From the NCBI GenBank assembly GCA_051531935.1, contig JAOPTR010000014.1, positions 1 to 64,000 on the forward strand: a stretch of 64,000 bases of DNA. The letters are read 5' to 3'. The notes beneath the pieces were generated by a model. The model was given only the letters and a program-made list of their open reading frames with translations, was not told the DNA's origin and searched no databases. Below are positions 60,084 through 64,000 of the stretch, piece by piece. The position numbers and the translations under genes are program-made. Each line of letters opens with the position of its first letter. Position 1 is the stretch's first letter. The stretch comes from OCS116 sp051531935 (GTDB lineage Bacteria > Pseudomonadota > Alphaproteobacteria > Rhizobiales > OSC116).

Positions 60084-61274
60084 CTAACTTGGCATTCTTA
60101 AAATGGCTTTAGACAATATAGACAACATAATTTCTGATGTGCCGCCTTCAATGCTATTGGCTTTAGAGCGCAACCATTCGCTCGCCTGTACACTGTTATG
60201 GTTTGCTGTTCCTGCCCATACAAGCGCATTTGCACCATCAATGGACATAAGTAAGCTTTGGCGGCTTTTATTGAGTTCTGTGCCAACATATTTTAACTCG
60301 GCAGAACGCGCACCTAATTGATTACCTGCACGCATATAGGCTTTTGTCATATCCATATGAGCATTAAAAGCCATCTCATCGACTATAAAACTGCCTATTT
60401 CGGCACGAGTTAGGCCATCTAACAAATTGCCTTTTTCATCCACCGCCATGGTACTTGCTGCATGTGCGCATATATCCAAACCACTAAACAAAAGATCTGA
60501 TGAACCAATCATTTCTCTTTCATGGGTCAATAGGTATTTTGCAATTGTCCAACCTGCACCGCGCTCACCAATAATTTGATTTTTAGGAACTTTAACTTCG
60601 TCAAAGAAGGTCTCGCAAAAAGGTGAATCGCCTGATATCAGTTTTATTGGCTTGGTAGAAACGCCTTCACTCGCCATATCAAATAATAAAAATGAAATGC
60701 CTTTATGTTGACGGGCATCTGGCTCTGTGCGCACGAGGCAGAATATCCAATCGGCTTTATCGGCATAAGAAGTCCAAACCTTTTGACCAGATACGACGAA
60801 ATTTTCGCCATCGTCAACGCCCTTGGTTTGTACGGATGCTAAATCCGACCCTGCATCGGGTTCGGAATAGCCTTGGCACCATCTAATCTCACCTTTAGCA
60901 ATTTGCGTTAAAAAATGCGTTTTCTGTGCTTCGGTGCCATATTCTAATAATGCAGGCCCTAACATACTAATGCCAAAGCTTTGCAAAGGTGGGCGTGCAT
61001 CTATATGCTTTAGCTCTTCGGCTAATATTTTTTGCTGTTCGCCAGACAATCCACCGCCACCATAGGCTTTAGGCCATGCAGGCACAGTCCACCCGCGAGA
61101 TGCCATTACGTTTAGCCAATCGCGCTGTTCTTCGCAATAAAATTCAAAATTTCGGCCGCCCCAACAAATGCCATCATTGTCAGATTGCTTATCAAATTTA
61201 CCACGCATTTCGGCGGGGCAATTTTTCTCTAGCCATTCACGGGTTTCGCTTCTGAATAAATCTAACTCGTTCAT
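60084..61274 (-). CDS. Acyl-CoA dehydrogenase, large-subunit type (second pair)
   Basis: A 396-residue acyl-CoA dehydrogenase. RWCQGYSEPDAGSDLASVQTKG is the flavin loop and Glu252 in LLTHEREMIG the candidate catalytic base. The C-terminal EGGTSEIMLSILSKAILRMP lacks QMHGG. The N-terminal NCPAEMRGKFDKQSDNDGICWGG block is typical of FadE proteins from steroid or terpenoid pathways. SD AGGAG. Pairs with the following 371-residue gene product. Confidence 0.9.
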   Translation of the reverse strand: MNELDLFRSETREWLEKNCPAEMRGKFDKQSDNDGICWGGRNFEFYCEEQRDWLNVMASRGWTVPAWPKAYGGGGLSGEQQKILAEELKHIDARPPLQSFGISMLGPALLEYGTEAQKTHFLTQIAKGEIRWCQGYSEPDAGSDLASVQTKGVDDGENFVVSGQKVWTSYADKADWIFCLVRTEPDARQHKGISFLLFDMASEGVSTKPIKLISGDSPFCETFFDEVKVPKNQIIGERGAGWTIAKYLLTHEREMIGSSDLLFSGLDICAHAASTMAVDEKGNLLDGLTRAEIGSFIVDEMAFNAHMDMTKAYMRAGNQLGARSAELKYVGTELNKSRQSLLMSIDGANALVWAGTANHNSVQASEWLRSKANSIEGGTSEIMLSILSKAILRMPS

Positions 61275-61283
61275 ACCACACTC

Positions 61284-62336
61284 CTAATAGGTGATAATTA
61301 TCTTACCGTCAGTCTTTTTGGTAGCTGCTGCTAAGCCGCTTACAATTTTAGTATGAGGCAAGCGTGTTGCGACATCTGTACGCCATTTACCCTCAACAAA
61401 CCGAGCCTGCACCTCACCAAATACACGAGCTTTCTCTTTATAAGGCGTATCTTGCATCCAGTTGACCAACCAGAAGCCCTCTATGCGTTTATTCATAAAG
61501 ATCATTTGCCCCATTTGCTCTATTTTAGGCGCTTGCGGGCTTAATTTTCCGTAGCTTACCCACCGCGTGAAAGCAGCCATAGCCGTGAACATATCAGCTG
61601 AAATTTGATCGCAAACCGCGTCTAACATCATACGTGGTTTTAGGGCTTTCATAACGGCTTGCATTTTTTCGTCAAAATCATCGTCGGATGTAACCAATAC
61701 TTCCGCAGCACCCAATGATTTTAAATTTTCGGCCACATCGCCACGTCTAACCACTGCAATTGGTTTCAAACCTAAATCTCTGCCTAGGCCAATCATCAAT
61801 TTACCCAATTGGCTTGAGGCAGCAGTGATTACAAAAGCATCGCCTTTATGTTGCTTATAATGTTCAGTCACCAAATCGACCATTGCCACCGCTGTTAGCG
61901 GGTTGACGATAAGTGACGCGCCATCGACATCGTCTAAATCTGGCCGTAATGGCACACATGTATTGGCATTAGTGAGAGCATAATCAGCCCATGTGCCGCT
62001 GCCATCCATCGAAACCGCAAAAGCAACTCTTTGTCCTAATAACGCATCCGAAGCATCCTTGCCCACTGCAACCACAGTTCCGCAACCTTCGAACCCTGCA
62101 GGCACGCCTTTGCGCCTTGGTTGGCCATATTCACCCTTGATAAAATGCAAGTCTGATGGGTTAACAACCGATGCGATCATTTTAATCAGCACCTGCTTAC
62201 TACCTACCTGTGGCACATCAAGAGTGGCGTCTTTTACATAATCGGCAGCGTCATCAATAAACGGCCCTTCTGAGCGGCCAGAATATCCATCTTCTAATTG
62301 CACCACTGCATGCATTTCTTTTGCTATATCAACCAT
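61284..62336 (-). CDS. Zinc-free medium-chain oxidoreductase (MDR), enoyl-reductase/quinone-oxidoreductase-like
   Basis: A 350-residue MDR. KQVLIKMIASVVNPSDLHFIKGEYGQPRRKGVPAGFEGCGTVVAVG is the N-terminal fold, and TAASSQLGKLMIGLGRDLGLKPIAVVRRGD the nucleotide-binding part (the usual AGGGVG is ASSQLG). No zinc ligands. The ATG at 62336 is chosen for the GGAG SD; a TTG at 62348 overlaps it. It is placed between acyl-CoA dehydrogenase genes, so an enoyl-CoA-type reductase or quinone reductase role in this pathway is likely. Confidence 0.85.
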   Translation of the reverse strand: MVDIAKEMHAVVQLEDGYSGRSEGPFIDDAADYVKDATLDVPQVGSKQVLIKMIASVVNPSDLHFIKGEYGQPRRKGVPAGFEGCGTVVAVGKDASDALLGQRVAFAVSMDGSGTWADYALTNANTCVPLRPDLDDVDGASLIVNPLTAVAMVDLVTEHYKQHKGDAFVITAASSQLGKLMIGLGRDLGLKPIAVVRRGDVAENLKSLGAAEVLVTSDDDFDEKMQAVMKALKPRMMLDAVCDQISADMFTAMAAFTRWVSYGKLSPQAPKIEQMGQMIFMNKRIEGFWLVNWMQDTPYKEKARVFGEVQARFVEGKWRTDVATRLPHTKIVSGLAAATKKTDGKIIITY

Positions 62337-62348
62337 ATCAGTCTCCAA

Positions 62349-63590
62349 CTACCATTTTTCTTGAGAATATTTTTTAAGCTCTGTGCGTGCCACTTGGCGG
62401 CGATGCACCGCATCTGGGCCATCGGCTAATCTAAGTGTGCGCATATGAGTCCAGAGGCTAGCCAAAATTGTATCTTGCGAAACGCCCTGCCCGCCATACA
62501 TCTGAATGGCTTCATCAATAACTTTAAGTGCCACTTTAGGTGCTATGACTTTAATTTTGCTAATCCATGGTGCGGCAGCACGGGCATTGCCTTGATCCAT
62601 CATCCAAGCCGCTTTTAAACATAACAAACGAGCTTGCTCAATATCCATACGGCATTCGGCAATAATATCGTAATTGGCGCCAAGTTTAACAATTGGCTTG
62701 CCAAAAGCTTCGCGTTCCATACCACGTCTACACATAAGTTCTAATGCAATTTCGGCTTGTCCAATAGCGCGCATACAATGGTGAATACGGCCAGGCCCTA
62801 AACGACCTTGGCTGATTTCAAAACCTCGACCTTCGCCCAATAGTAAATTCTCAACTGGCACACGTACATTTTCAAATTTAACATGTAGATGCCCATGTGG
62901 TGCATCATCATGCCCAAAAACTTGCATCGGGCGTATTTTGGTAACACCCGCACTTTCAGCATCGACAACAATCATAGAATGTCTTTGGTGCTTTGGCCCT
63001 TCATCATTGGTTTTCACCATCACAATGTAAACCTTACAACGCGGATCACCTGCGCCAGATGACCACCATTTTTCGCCATTCAAAACATATTCATCGCCAT
63101 CTTTAACACATGTCATGGCAATATTTGTGGCATCAGATGAAGCTACATCAGGTTCCGTCATTAAATATGCTGATCTTATTTCGCCATCAAGCAGCGGGGC
63201 TAGCCATTTTTTCTTGAGGTTTTCATTACCATAGCGTTCAAGCACTTCCATATTGCCTGTATCAGGCGCGGAGCAATTAAAAATCTCTGCAGCCAACATA
63301 CACTTGCCCATTTCCTCGGCCAAATATGCATATTCAACAGTTGATAATCCATACCCACGATCCGAATCGGTAAGCCAAAAGTTCCAAAGCCCTGCTTTTT
63401 TTGCTTTGTCTTTAAGAGTGTTTAATATCTCTAACTGCCTATCGGTATGTTCCCATCTATCGCCAACATTCACCTCATTATAAAACTCATCATTTAGCGG
63501 TGCTATGTCGTCTCGCACCATTTTACTAACTTTTTCAACCAATTCTAGTACGCGTTCGCTCATGCCTAACGCCATTACATTGCTATTCAT
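62349..63590 (-). CDS. Acyl-CoA dehydrogenase (ACAD10/11-like)
   Basis: A 413-residue acyl-CoA dehydrogenase. YLMTEPDVASSDATNIAMT is the flavin loop; RGFEISQGRLGPGRIHHCMRAIGQAEIALELMC and IDEAIQMYGGQGVSQD mark the ACAD10/11-like branch, which in eukaryotes acts on 4-hydroxy- or long-chain acyl-CoAs. This one is self-sufficient, with both C-terminal motifs in one chain. ATG at 63590 (SD GGAG, six bases); ATG 63593 and GTG 63617 are alternatives. First gene of the minus-strand run of five dehydrogenases and an MDR. Confidence 0.92.
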   Translation of the reverse strand: MNSNVMALGMSERVLELVEKVSKMVRDDIAPLNDEFYNEVNVGDRWEHTDRQLEILNTLKDKAKKAGLWNFWLTDSDRGYGLSTVEYAYLAEEMGKCMLAAEIFNCSAPDTGNMEVLERYGNENLKKKWLAPLLDGEIRSAYLMTEPDVASSDATNIAMTCVKDGDEYVLNGEKWWSSGAGDPRCKVYIVMVKTNDEGPKHQRHSMIVVDAESAGVTKIRPMQVFGHDDAPHGHLHVKFENVRVPVENLLLGEGRGFEISQGRLGPGRIHHCMRAIGQAEIALELMCRRGMEREAFGKPIVKLGANYDIIAECRMDIEQARLLCLKAAWMMDQGNARAAAPWISKIKVIAPKVALKVIDEAIQMYGGQGVSQDTILASLWTHMRTLRLADGPDAVHRRQVARTELKKYSQEKW

Positions 63591-63667
63591 CATGGTCTCC
63601 AATAATTTATCAATCACGCAAATATTTAAAAGTTACGAAATCGCTTTACAGTGTGTAGGTTAATCAA

Positions 63668-63685
63668 GCATACTACCGAGTATGT
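63668..63685. promoter_or_regulatory. Variant of the ACATACTA-type operator in the divergent acyl-CoA dehydrogenase/MaoC promoter region
   Basis: GCATACTACCGAGTATGT keeps the inner CATACT and AGTATG of the liv and FadJ-like operators with the same 8-2-8 spacing but two arm changes. On the minus strand a TTGACA (63691-63686) abuts it. It lies in the 133-bp gap between the divergent genes. Confidence 0.6.
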
Positions 63686-63723
63686 TGTCAACCCGATCTC
63701 GACGTCTGAATAAGGAGAAAATT

Positions 63724-64000
63724 TTGAGCCAAACAATTTCACTTGAACAATTAGAAGCCCAAAATGGTGAGCAAGCTGGCTTGTCCGATTGGATACTGAT
63801 AGATCAGAATATGATAAATCAATTCGCGGCAGTGACACTGGACAACCAATATATTCATACAGACCCAGAGCGCGCTGCAAAAACCCCTTTTGGCGGTACA
63901 ATAGCTCATGGGTTTTTAACACTCTCGCTCACAAGCCAAATGGCAACACAATGCCTACCACAAGTTGACGGTGCGGTTATGAGCATTAATTATGGCTGCG
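63724..64000 (+). CDS. MaoC-like (R)-specific enoyl-CoA hydratase, N-terminal part (cut by window end)
   Basis: About 92 codons are visible. SD AAGGAG is six bases before TTG 63724. The translation begins MSQTISLEQLEAQNGEQAGL and contains DQNMINQFAAVTLDNQYIHTDPERA and TPFGGTIAHGFLTLSLTSQMA, the hydratase-2 motif with the catalytic Asp/His pair (D-x5-H: LDNQYIH) of MaoC dehydratases. It would hydrate trans-2-enoyl-CoA to (R)-3-hydroxyacyl-CoA. Divergent from the acyl-CoA dehydrogenase genes, with a shared operator. The C-terminus is outside the window. Confidence 0.88.
   Translation, partial: MSQTISLEQLEAQNGEQAGLSDWILIDQNMINQFAAVTLDNQYIHTDPERAAKTPFGGTIAHGFLTLSLTSQMATQCLPQVDGAVMSINYGC

Overview
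The window looks like a chromosomal segment of an AT-leaning (roughly 40-44% G+C by eye) alphaproteobacterium, probably marine and heterotrophic. I infer this from gene content (EtfBA, PuuA/PuuC/SpuC-type amine catabolism, GcdH/CaiB, a liv transporter with an acyl-CoA synthetase, many paired acyl-CoA dehydrogenases); no rRNA or other phylogenetic marker is present, so the lineage is not fixed. Coding density is high, genes lie in long co-directional runs with ATGA-type overlaps, and several genes use TTG starts behind strong Shine-Dalgarno (SD) sequences. I saw no tRNA, rRNA, CRISPR array, prophage or insertion sequence.

Layout. (1) 1-1092: electron-transfer flavoprotein etfB and the start of etfA. 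(2) 1245-10220: a peptide/acyl-amide uptake operon (DppB-DppC-fused DppDF ATPase-DppA-like binding protein) carrying three hydrolases (a C45/penicillin-acyltransferase-type Ntn hydrolase and two alpha/beta hydrolases), divergent from a GntR regulator with two winged helices. (3) 10267-19817: a gamma-glutamyl-amine (polyamine-like) catabolic cluster: PuuA-type synthetase, a MOSC-FNR-ferredoxin fusion, GntR regulator, PuuC, SpuC-like transaminase, IclR regulator and a cytosolic gamma-glutamyltransferase-like hydrolase. (4) 20420-23866: LysR, glutaryl-CoA dehydrogenase and a CaiB-type CoA transferase (glutarate degradation).

(5) 23912-38623: an apparently iron-controlled region. It contains an NnrS-like membrane protein, a NitT/TauT-type ABC importer, ApbE flavin transferase, an exported ankyrin-repeat protein, a DUF2271 protein with a clear covalent-FMN motif, and a PepSY/flavodoxin/FNR transmembrane reductase. 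Three promoters here share near-identical Fur-like palindromes. A pseudoazurin and an iron-siderophore-type ABC transporter with an embedded methyltransferase follow. This set reads as an iron-regulated trans-membrane flavin electron-transfer system and is the best candidate in the window for an under-described system.

(6) 38913-42462: alcohol dehydrogenase, methyltransferase, Rrf2 regulator, YaiI-type protein and thioesterase. (7) 42544-49201: liv branched-chain-type ABC operon with a long-chain acyl-CoA synthetase. (8) 49358-64000: a large acyl-CoA/dicarboxylyl-CoA beta-oxidation island (hydrolase, two SDRs, thioesterase, two MDRs, FadJ/PimF-like bifunctional enzyme, enoyl-CoA hydratase, two large/small acyl-CoA dehydrogenase pairs, a fifth acyl-CoA dehydrogenase, a MaoC hydratase cut by the window end). 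Its promoters and the liv promoter share a palindromic operator (ACATACTA-NN-TAGTATGT), which suggests a single TetR-type repressor encoded elsewhere. Electrons from these dehydrogenases would pass to EtfAB. Two decayed genes are visible: a GNAT acetyltransferase remnant at 56282-56572 and an unidentified broken frame at 33835-34130.
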